From Paulinella micropora (Eukaryota > Cercozoa > Imbricatea > Euglyphida > Paulinellidae): a stretch of 64,000 bases of DNA. Shown here in pieces: positions 55,984-64,000 of the stretch. The position numbers and the translations under genes were made by a program. Location of the stretch: NCBI GenBank assembly GCA_019918135.1, contig WBZZ01002979.1, forward strand, positions 52,527 to 116,526, written 5' to 3'. Positions within the stretch are counted from its first letter, which is position 1. Every line of letters starts with the position of its first letter. Below the pieces are notes generated by a model that ran no database searches, was not told the DNA's origin, and saw only the letters and a list, made by a program, of their open reading frames with translations.

Positions 55984-56906
55984 TTCACTGAGGGGGAGGA
56001 CGTCTTCCACACGGCGGCGTTTGAGCGTCTATGCGGGACTTTCTTTCGCGCAAGTAGAATTTGGCGCTAAATTGGCGCCTACGGTTGTTTTTCCAAGAAA
56101 GCTAAGATGCACTGCCTTTCTCGACCATATCGCACGCCCTACCCTCCGGACGGCACCATTTGGCGCTAAATTTAGCAGGGGCTGTTCCGGAGACTAGCAG
56201 AGAAACCGGACGTTTTCCCGCGGAGGGAAACGGTACGCATTTTGTTTTGCTCGCACGAAATGTTTTCGGCCCTCTTGCCTCCCCCTCCTCCCTTCCCTGA
56301 CGGTGGGGGAGTGACAGAACGGGCACGACGTAAATGAGAGGGGCGACGCAAGTGAGAGGGGCAACGCAAATGAGAGGGGAGGGGGAGGACGTCTTCCACA
56401 CGGCCGGCGTTTGGGCGTCTGTGTGGGATTTTTTTTGCGCAAGTAGAATTTGGCGCCAAATTGGCGCCTACGGTTGTTTTTCCGGGAAGGCTAAGACGCA
56501 CTGCCTTTTTCGACCGTATCACGCGCCTTACCCTCCGGACGGCACCATGTGGCGCTAAATTTAGCAGGGGCTGTTCCGGAGACTAGCAGAGAAACCGGAC
56601 GTTTTCCCGCGGAGAGAAACGGTACGCCTTTTGTTTTACTCGCACGAAATGTTTTCGGCCCTCTTGCCTCCCTCCCCCCTTCCCTGACAGTGGGGAAGTG
56701 ACAGAACGGGACGGCGAAAGTGAGAGGGGCGACGCAAGTGAGAGGGAGGGGGAGGACGTCTTTCTCACGGCGGCATTTGGGCGTCTGTGTGGGATTTTCT
56801 TTTGCGCAAGTAGAATTCGGCGCCAAATTGGCGCCCACGGTTGTTTTTCCGGGAAGACTAAGACGCACTGCCTTTCTCGACCGTATCACGCACCCTACCC
56901 TCCGGA
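55984..56906 (+). repeat. Composite repeat family B, two and a half units
   Basis: GAGGACGTCTTC at 55996, 56387 and 56753; E2F-like palindromes at 56060, 56158, 56449, 56550 and 56818; minisatellite 18-mers at 56325-56375 and 56708-56745. Confidence 0.85.
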
Positions 56907-56931
56907 CCGCGTGGCCGCCTCCCCGCTGATC

Positions 56932-57258
56932 ATGTGCGTCTTCAGCAAGAGCAAGGCTTATCCCCCCGAATCGGAGCTCAGGCGCCTGCTGCAGCCGCAT
57001 GGACCGCGCGGCCTCAGCAACTTTGCCGTCCTTCAGTCAGGCCATGTTCGCTCCGGTTTTGACTCGGCCGCCCAGCTAGTGTTCCGCTCCGTCGAGCATG
57101 CGTTCCTGGCCGCCAAGTACCTGTTTAGCCAAGACTCGGCCACCTTTGCAGAGTTTGCGCGCTGGACAGAAGATGCCTGGCTTGCGCGGGGCGAGATATC
57201 GTCAAATTTTGGACGTGATATGGCTAAAAAGGCGTGCGCGACGGGCGTTGGACATTAA
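56932..57258 (+). pseudogene. NADAR/YbiA-like protein, truncated by a family A element
   Basis: ATG 56932 (MCVFSKSKAYPPE). Residues about 23-75 carry the NADAR signature: GPRGLSNFAVL, VFRSVEHAFLAAKYLF, then FARWTEDAWLARGEIS. NADAR proteins are N-glycosidases acting on ADP-ribose or riboflavin intermediates, with the conserved Glu in the SVEH motif. At 57194 the sequence becomes the left part of a family A element (GATATCGTCAAATTTTGGAC), adding a foreign tail; the C-terminal half of the domain is missing. Likely inactive. Immediately upstream is a family B array. Confidence 0.6.
57194..57233 (+). repeat. Partial family A element inside the NADAR-like gene
   Basis: Left arm only (GATATCGTCAAATTTTGGAC, GTGATATGGCTAAAAAGGC); the right arm is replaced by the 48.4 kb-type fragment. 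Confidence 0.65.
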
Positions 57259-57390
57259 GAGCCGGTTGAGCAAGCAGCCCGCCAAAGAACTTTGGTTTTC
57301 CGAGCTGCTACAGGTGCATGGGCCTGGCCACGACGGTCGAAGCGGAGGTACTGGTGCGGGCCGGGCTGCTGTTCTTTGCCTCCTCCCTCT
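57235..57390 (+). pseudogene. Duplicated gene fragment (copy of 48410)
   Basis: Encodes IKSRLSKQPAKELWFSELLQ, then in another phase MGLATTVEAEVLVRAGLLFF. Nearly identical to 48410-48590. Might be the distal part of the NADAR-like gene, but this could not be established. Confidence 0.4.
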
Positions 57391-57466
57391 CCTAGTTCTC
57401 AGACGGAGAGGGGAGGGGGGGCAAAGGTATTGGTCGCGTTTTCGTTCCAACTAGGTAAAAGATACA

Positions 57467-57676
57467 GTGGCAATGGATTGGTACAGACGCGCGGCTGCGC
57501 AGAACGACACCAGCGCCCTGCGGATGCTGGGCATACTGTATTATTTTGGCGACGACGGGGTGGCCAAGGACCGCGCCACGGCCAAGGAGTTCTTCACGCG
57601 AGCGGCCGCGCAGGGCGACGCCGGAGCCTTGTGGTGGCTTGCTTTGCGCTGGGGCATGCCCTCAGGCGCAGCATGA
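57467..57676 (+). pseudogene. Sel1 repeat fragment (copy of 45.9 kb)
   Basis: Encodes AMDWYRRAAAQNDTSALRML, GILYYFGDDGVAKDRATAKE and FFTRAAAQGDAGALWWLAL, nearly identical to 45866-46159 but with a more canonical Sel1 start (WYRRAAAQ). Shared 5' flank CAAAGGTATTGGTCGCGTTT and TCGTTCCAACTAGGTAAAA. An ATG at 57473 could drive a 68-aa product. Confidence 0.55.
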
Positions 57677-57764
57677 AGGGGGCGGGGGCTTAAGGCCAAG
57701 ACAGGGCCCGGGGGGGAGCGCCCCCCCCCCTCTCACCTTTGCTCAGAACCCCCCTGCCTCTAGG

Positions 57765-58115
57765 GAAGGTGAGAGGGCCAAAAAACATTTTCGTGTGAGT
57801 AAAAGGCCCGCGGGTTTCTCCCCCGCGGGAGAACGTCCGATTTCTCTGCTGGCCTCCGGAACGGTCCCAGCTAAATTTGGCGCCAAATTGTGCCGTCTGG
57901 AAGAAGGGTGCGTGATAGGTCCAGCCGGGCAGTACGTCTTAGCTTTCCCGAGGAAACAGCCGTAAGCGCCAATTTGGCGCCAAAATCTACTTACACAAAA
58001 AGAAAATCCCACACAGACGCTCGGCTGGGCCGCCGTGAGGAAGACCTGTTGTAGCCCTCCCTCTCACCTTCGTCGCCCCTCTCACCTTTATCGCCCCTAT
58101 CACCTTTGTCCTCTG
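57765..58115 (-). repeat. Composite repeat family B, one reverse unit
   Basis: TTTGGCGCCAAA at 57878 and 57971 with minisatellite CTCTCACCTTCGTCGCCC at 58063-58095; parallel to the 18.5-19.6 kb array. Confidence 0.85.
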
Positions 58116-59900
58116 CTTATTCCTCCCCCCCTCCCCTCGTCCCTCCTCAGAGCGCGTGCAAACGCGTTCTAAAAAAATTGTTGCTTTCCACTTTTCATAT
58201 TCCCGCAGATATTTCCGCATATCTTTGCAGAGGGGAGAGGCAGGGAAGGAGGAGCAGGGGCGCGCGCCAAGAATTGTAATTTACGCTGAATTAAAGCTCG
58301 ACTGTTGTACACTCAGGGCACTGAAAACTAAGAGCAGAGCACCGTGCTCCAGTACGACCTGCGGCGAATGAATGGGCAATGGTCAATGTGCCAGGAGGAC
58401 AGGGGCCTCACTACCCCGAAAGTATCCTGTCCGTGCCATGGCCCGACCACCGTGCGCAAGGTCAGAAAAATATGAAAAGAGGAAAAAGAATTTTTTGTCC
58501 GACAACAAAGGGAACAGACGGGAGGGGAAAAAGAAAGGGGGAAGGAGGGAGGAAGAGGAAGGGGGGAAGAAGGGGGCGGGATGTGCTCCCTCTCGTCCTT
58601 CTGTTCCCCCTGTCCACTGCTATATTTCCCCTCTCATCGTCCCTCCTCAGAGCGTGTGCAAACGCGTTCCAAAAAAATTCTTTTCCACTTTTCATATTCC
58701 TGCAGATATTTCCGCAGATCTTGCGCACCGTGCTCGAGCACGACCCTGCGGCGGATGGATGGCGCGGTGGTCATTGTGCTAGGGGGGCAAGGGGCCTCAC
58801 AACCCAACGGCGTCCTGCCGTGCCATGACTCGGCCACCTTGCGCAAGGTAAGAAAAATATCTGCAGGAATATGAAAAGAGGGAAAAAAAAATTGTCTGAC
58901 AACCAAAGAAACAGACGAGCAAGGGGAGGGGGCGGAGAAGGGCCAAGGGGGAGAACAGCAGCCCCCGCCCTACTGTCGCACCTGCCGCAGTACCGTTAAC
59001 GCAAGAGAGGGGGAGGGAGACGCCTCCTTCTCTGTCCGTGTACTAGTTAGCTACTTGGCTAGCCCCAGAGCCGGTAGGTTGGAACTAGGAGAGGGAGAGG
59101 CAAGAGGCAGGGAAGGGAAAAGCACGATATGTGCTTGCCCATCATCTGAGAACGGAGAGCGGGAGAGGGAAGGGGGAGCGGACAGGAGTGGAGCGCCAAG
59201 AATTTGTAAATTACGCTGAATTAAAGCTCGACAAAGTGAAGAAAAGAATACGCTGAATTAAAGTTCGACGGTCTTGCACTTAACGTTGAGAACTAAGAAA
59301 GGGAGAGGGAAGGAGCAGGGAAGGGAAAGAGCATGGATTGTCTTAGCCCCCCCCCCCGTTTGAAAATTTAGACAGGGAGATATAAGGGGGGGGCGCCCGG
59401 CATGAGGGGAGGGGCTTAGTGGAGGCGTTTCATGTATTTATTTTTTTGTAGCTTCTGCGCCCTTTCCCTCCCCCTTTCCCTGCTCTTTGAGCCGCCCGGG
59501 CTCAGGGGGGAGTGGAGGAGAGAGAAGGGGAGGCACAAGACAAATTTAAGGAGAGAGAGAGGAGGGGGGGGGCGCGTTAGGGTGGCTGCGGCGGATAGAT
59601 GGGCGGTGGTCGCTGTGCCAGGTGGACAAGGGCCTCACGACCCCCGACGGCGCCTTGTCCGTGCCATGGGAGAAGCACGAATTGTCTTTTTCGCTGCCCG
59701 TCTGAGAGCAGGGAGTGAGAGAGGGAAGGGGGAGGGCGCGCCAAGAAAGTGCGAAAAAGAATACGCTGAATTGAAGCTCGACTGTCTTACACTTGCCACT
59801 GAGACCTAGGTCAGGGAAAGAGAAAGGGCAGGGGGGGCGCTAAGAATTTACAAAAAAAAAATTAATAAATTTTTTTTTGACAAAGCTTTAATCTTGGCAT
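58116..59900 (+). repeat. C', C and D repeats
   Basis: C' blocks at about 58285-58530 and 58690-58925; cores at 59200-59290, 59735-59800 and 59840-59895; family D-like GAGCCGCCCGGGCTCAGG at 59490. No gene seen in 1.8 kb. Confidence 0.75.
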
Positions 59901-60047
59901 CTCTCTCTACAACCTTTCTTGCTGTCGGCGATTTCTTTTTTTTTGCTGTATCTATTTTTGTACGCATTTCCCAATAGAGATTACTTCCCACTTGTCCATA
60001 TTGACACGGCCCGGCCCCGCCGACTTTTACTAAAGTCGGCGGGGTAC
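59900..60047 (+). repeat. Dispersed 140-bp duplication (copy 2)
   Basis: Near-identical to 5905-6052, ending here in an extra inverted half (GCCGACTTTTACTAAAGTCG) that forms a perfect hairpin. Confidence 0.7.
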
Positions 60048-61477
60048 AGAATGTTAGTTTTTTTACATCTTGCGCACTGTGCTCCAGCGCAGCCCTGCTG
60101 CGGATGGACGGGAATAGAGGGAAGGGAGGGGGGCGGGGGAATCACTCCCCTTCCCCTTCTTCCCCCTTTCCTCTTTCTCCTCCCCCTCCCTTCCCTCGTT
60201 CCTTGTTTGCGCGTGCAAACGCATCCCAAAAAAATCGGATTGGATTGAAATCTAGGAAGGCAAATCCCCCTGAGACCGGCAGACAGCTAGGAGAGAGAAA
60301 GGGCAGCAAGCGGCACATCCTCCTCCCTCCTCAGAGCGGGGGGCAAAAATAAGTAAACTTTTTTTTGGAGCACACCGATGGATGGGGTGGGGCGCCCCCC
60401 CCCCCTCCCCTTTTCTTTCTCCCTTCCCTCTGAGCCCCCTGAGCCCCGGGGGCTCAAGGAGCACGGGAAGGGGCAATCGGGAGCGGGAGGGAAGGGGGGG
60501 GGAGTAGGGGCGCCAAGAGAGTGCGAAAAAGAATGCGCTGAATTAAATCTCGACGGTCGTACATTGGGGCACTGAAAACTAGGAGCATGGCACCGTGCTC
60601 CAGCACGACTCTGCGGCGAATGAATGAGCGGTGGTCAATGTGCTAGGAAGACAACAGCCCCGGCCGGGCCCCGACGGCATCCTGTCCGTGCCATGGCTCG
60701 GCCAACGTGCGTAAGGTCAGAAAAATATGAAATGGGGGCGGGAGCGGGAGAAGGGAGGGCAGGGGCGCGCTAGGAAATGTACAAAAAAAAAATTAAAAAT
60801 CCCTGACAACGTCTTAATCTTGGCACTGAGAACCAAGGGAAAGGACAATGTGACTGGGGCGCCAAGAAAGTACAAGAAAAGTCCACGCTGAATTAAAGCT
60901 CGACAAGGCATTGTATTTGACATTTGCAACGGCACCCTCGGGCTGCCGCAGCATCCGGCCCACGTCATGTTGCTGCGGTAGCCCGAGCCATGAACCCTGG
61001 CCGGCACCGTCTGTGCTCTGCTCGCTTGCCAAGAGAGTACGAAAAAAAAACGCTAAATTAAAGCTCGACGGTCGTACACTTGGGCACTGAAAACTAGGAG
61101 CGTAACACCGTGCTCCAGCACGGCCCTGCGGCGAATGGATGGGCGGTGGTCATTGTGCCAGGAGGACAAGGACCTCACTACCCCAACAGCGTCCTGTCCG
61201 TGCCATGGCTCGACCACCGTGCGCAAGGTAAGAAAATATAAAACGAGGAAAACAATTTTTTTTCTGCACGACAACAAAGGGAACAGACTGGGGGAGGAGA
61301 AAGAGGGAGGGAAGGGGAAGGAGGGAAGCAGTACTGGATGGGGGGGGGGGAGGGGGGGGGGGCGAGACAAGAGGGAGGGAAGGGGAAGGGACAGGGAAAG
61401 TAGGACGCCAAGAAAGTGCTGCAAGAAAAGTCCACGCTGAATTAAAACTTGACAAGGCATTAGCCTATGTTAGAACC
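60048..61477 (+). repeat. C', C and D repeats
   Basis: Block GGATTGGATTGAAATCTAGG (60237) shared with 17750; G/C palindrome 60388-60412; family D hairpin 60430-60456; C' blocks from 60525 and 60860; cores at 60770, 60860, 61030 and 61410. No gene seen. Confidence 0.75.
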
Positions 61478-61735
61478 CTAGCCTGCACCGTCTGTGCGCT
61501 GATCGTGCAAATATTGGGTCACGTGCAGGAAGGGCTGCAACGACCAGGGCACCCAAGCGCGCACCTCGGCCTCCAGCGCCTGCACTGCGTTGTCCGCCCC
61601 GCGGTTGAGCCAGACCCGGCGCGCCGCCAGCCAGTCGTTGAGCGCGTCCTCGGCCGCTGGTCCCATTTCTCGGCCTAGTGACGACACTGTTTTGTCACCA
61701 TCGCCTGCTGAAGCCTCGAACTCGTCCTCGGTGGG
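61478..61735 (-). pseudogene. EDEVRAW-family gene fragment
   Basis: Reverse strand reads EDEFEASAGDGDKTVSSLGR, EMGPAAEDALNDWLAARRVW, ALEAEVRAWVPWSLQPFLHV and TQYLHDQRTDGAG. It starts at a family B edge and ends in a C' repeat. Fragments of the same block occur at 22282 and 24475. Helical; function unknown. The longest remaining copy. Confidence 0.5.
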
Positions 61736-63720
61736 GGAGTGACAGAACGGGACGACGTAAGTGAGAGGGGCGACGTAAATGAGAGGGGCAACGCAAGTGA
61801 GAGGGGAGGGGGAGGACGTCTTCCTCACAGCGGCGTTTGGGCGTCTGTGCGGGATTTTCTTTCGCGCAAGTAGAATTTGGCGCCAAATTGGCGCCTACGG
61901 TTGTTCTTCCGGGAAGGCTAAGATGCGCTGCCTTTCTCGACCATATCACACGCCCTACCCTCCGGACGGCACCATTTGGCGTAAAATGAACCGGCCGTTC
62001 TGGAGACTAGCAGAGAAACCGGACGTTTTCCCGCGGAGGGAAACGGTACGCCTTTTGTTTTACTCGCACGAAATTTTTCGGCCCTCTTGCCTCCCCCTCC
62101 CCCCTTGCCTGACGGTGGGGGGAGTGACAGAACGGGACGACGTAAATGAGAGGGGCGACGTAAATGAGAGGGGCGACGTAAATGAGAGGGGCGACGTAAA
62201 TGAGAGGGGCGACGTAAATGAGAGGGGCGACGCAAGTGAGAGGGGCGACGCAAGTGAGAGGGGAGGGGGAGGACGTCTTCCACACGGCGGCGTTTGAGCG
62301 TCTATGCGGGACTTTCTTTCGCGCAAGTAGAATTTGGCGCTAAATTGGCGCCTACGGTTGTTTTTCCGGGAAGGCTTAAGACGCACTGCCTTTCTCGACC
62401 GTATCACGCGCCCTACCCACCGGACGGCACCATTTGGCGCTAAATGAACCGGCCGTTCCGGAGACTAGCAGAGAAACCGGGCGTTTTGCCGCGGAGAGAA
62501 ACGGTACGCATTTTGTTTTACTCGCACGAAATGTTTTCGGCCCTCTTGCCTCCCCCTCCCCTCTTCCCTGACGGTGGGGGAGTGACAGAACGGGACGACG
62601 TAAGTGAGAGGGGCGACGTAAATGAGAGGGGCGACGCAAGTGAGAGGGGCGACGTAAATGAGAGGGGCGACGCAAATGAGAGGGGCGACGCAAGTGAGAG
62701 GGGCGATGCAAGTGAGAGGGGCGATGCAAGTGAGAGGGGAGGGGGAGGACGTCTTCCACACAGCGGCGTTTGGGCGTCTGTGTGGGATTTTCTTTTGCGC
62801 AAGTAGAATTTGGCGCTAAATTGGCGCTACGATTGTTTTCCGGGAAAGCTAAGACGCACTGCCTTTTCTGACCGTATCACGCACCTCACCCTCCGGACGG
62901 CACCATTTGGCGCTAAATGAACCGGCTGTTCCGGAGGCAAGCAGATAAACCGGACGTTTTCCCGCAGAGAGAAACGGTACGCCTTTTTTTTATTTGCACG
63001 AAATGTTTTCGGCCCTCTTGCCTCCCCCTCCCCCCCTTGCCTGACGGTGGGGGGATGTGACAGAACGGGACGACGTAAGTGAGAGGGGCGACGTAAATGA
63101 GAGGGGCGACGTAAATGAGAGGGGCAACGCAAGTGAGAGGGGCGACGTAAATGAGAGGGGCAACACAAGTGAGAGGGGAGGGGGAGGACGTCTTCCACTC
63201 GGCGGCGTTTGAGCGTCTATGCGGGATTTTCTTTCGCGCAAGTAGAATTTGGCGCTAAATTGGCGCCTACGGTTGTTTTTCCGGGAAGGCTAAAACGCAC
63301 TGCCTTTCTCGACCGTATCACACGCCCTACCCTCCGGACGGCACCATTTGGCGCTAAATTTAGCAGGGGCCGTTCCGGAGACTAGCAGAGAAACCGGACG
63401 TTTTCCCGCTGAGGGAAACGGTACGCCTTTTGTTTTACTCGCACGAAATGTTTTCGGCCCTCTTGCCTCCCCCTTGCCTGACGGTGGGGGGAGTGACAGA
63501 ACGGGACGACGTAAATGAGAGGGGCGACGTAAATGAGAGGGGCGACTACGGTTGTTTTTCCAGAAAGGCTAAGACGCACTGCCTTTTCTGACCGTATCAC
63601 GCACCCTACCCTCCGGACGGCACTATTTGGCGCTAAATTTAGCAGGGGCTGTTCCGGAGGCAAGCAGAGAAACCGGACGTTTTCCCGCAGAGAAACGGTA
63701 CGCCTTTTTTATTTGCACGA
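61735..63720 (+). repeat. Composite repeat family B, tandem array of about five units
   Basis: Units about 440-480 bp, each opening with 3-8 copies of an 18-bp minisatellite (GGGCGACGTAAATGAGAG and the GCAAGTGAGAG variant; 61757-61805, 62135-62262, 62594-62738, 63070-63176, 63506-63546). Each unit has two E2F-like palindromes (61877, 62336, 62433, 62812, 62908, 63247, 63348, 63628). The last unit has an internal deletion of about 250 bp (63546). Long ORFs on both strands with 6-residue periodicity come from the 18-bp repeat. Confidence 0.9.
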
Positions 63721-63961
63721 AATCGCTGAGTTACGACACGAGGAGGAGCAAGGGAAGCCGGAGCTGGCGGCTCTGCGACTAGAAATTGAGCGGCTCAAAC
63801 AGGCCAACACAAATTTGCAAGCCTTCACAGACAAATTTTGCGCACAAAGAGCGCCAGCACTACCGACGCCGCCGACAAACGTTGTGGCCCTGACTTTTGT
63901 CGGCTGGTGCATTGGGGGCGGCGCCAGATCGTTTATTTTACTCTGCGCGTGCGGGGGCTAG
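63721..63961 (+). pseudogene. Coiled-coil protein fragment
   Basis: After the repeat boundary at about 63722 the frame reads ELRHEEEQGKPELAALRLEI, ERLKQANTNLQAFTDKFCAQ, a Pro-rich linker and a short hydrophobic end (VALTFVGWCIGG) before a stop at 63961. The heptad pattern indicates a coiled coil. No start codon of its own; 5'-truncated by the family B array. Confidence 0.4.
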
Positions 63962-64000
63962 CTCACGACAGGTACTTTGCAGTTCTCGACAGCGACGGAC

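Noticed and set aside
62135..62740. CRISPR-like array of short direct repeats
   Set aside because: The 18-bp units are contiguous with no spacers and slowly drift in sequence; this is a minisatellite inside a larger tandem repeat, and no cas genes are present.
61779..62806. Long ORFs with 6-residue periodicity (ERGDVN or HLRRPS repeats)
   Set aside because: Direct translation of the 18-bp minisatellite, open on several frames of both strands; no start context and no non-repeat domain.

Overview
The window looks like an accessory, repeat-loaded stretch of a large eukaryote-associated DNA genome. A giant amoeba- or alga-infecting DNA virus (Nucleocytoviricota-like) fits best, but a protist chromosome cannot be excluded. 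The evidence for this is the mix of protein types: F-box/leucine-rich-repeat proteins, C2H2 zinc-finger arrays, HNH-type nucleases, a BRO/antirepressor-like protein, Sel1 repeats, a NADAR-like fragment and kinase fragments. Long intronless ORFs of 1.5 kb sit beside at least two genes that need very short GT-AG introns (47 and 56 nt). A TATA-like element is conserved upstream of one paralogous pair. There is no bacterial operon structure, no rRNA and no capsid, polymerase or other hallmark replication gene, so the lineage is unresolved.

Layout. 0-5 kb: end of a composite repeat array (family B), a frameshifted two-ORF gene, a small convergent ORF and LRR protein 1. 5-9.3 kb: repeats, an F-box/LRR protein, a truncated knob-domain fragment and a cluster of DNA hairpins. 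9.3-16 kb: a hypothetical gene, HNH protein 1, an acidic zinc-site protein in two frames, a frameshifted membrane protein and LRR protein 2 (paralogue of LRR 1, opposite strand). 16-20.5 kb: a BNR/Asp-box fragment followed by dispersed repeats. 20.2-24.6 kb: a fragment and an apparently intact copy of one unknown family, a CxxC-tailed protein and debris. 26-36.2 kb: a segmental duplication carrying a spliced CxxC protein and a C2H2 array, with a BRO-like gene and spliced HNH protein 2 between the copies. 36.2-38.3 kb: repeats. 38.3-47.8 kb: a membrane fragment, an F-box/LRR gene divergent from a protein whose N terminus copies the histone H3 tail, two more F-box/LRR genes (one truncated), a Sel1 gene and the full-length knob-domain protein. 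47.8-64 kb: mostly repeats with islands of gene debris (kinase pieces, a NADAR-like N-terminal half, a Sel1 duplicate, an antisense fragment, coiled-coil fragments) and one intact hypothetical gene at 54.3 kb.

Roughly half of the window is repeated DNA. Family A is a ~70-90 bp hairpin MITE-like element. Family B is a 440-480 bp composite with E2F-like TTTGGCGCCAAA palindromes and an 18-bp minisatellite. Family C/C' is a dispersed short element and its 300-450 bp extension. Family D is a GAGCCCCC...GGGGGCTC hairpin. Other components are G-run/C-run palindromes and longer duplicated blocks. Repeat edges coincide with truncations of at least eight gene fragments, which suggests that repeat insertion and recombination drive gene duplication and decay here. 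No transposase was found, so the elements look non-autonomous.

Functionally, the recognisable proteins point to host manipulation (F-box/LRR adaptors, zinc fingers, an H3-tail look-alike, possible E2F sites) and mobile-DNA activity (HNH) rather than core replication.
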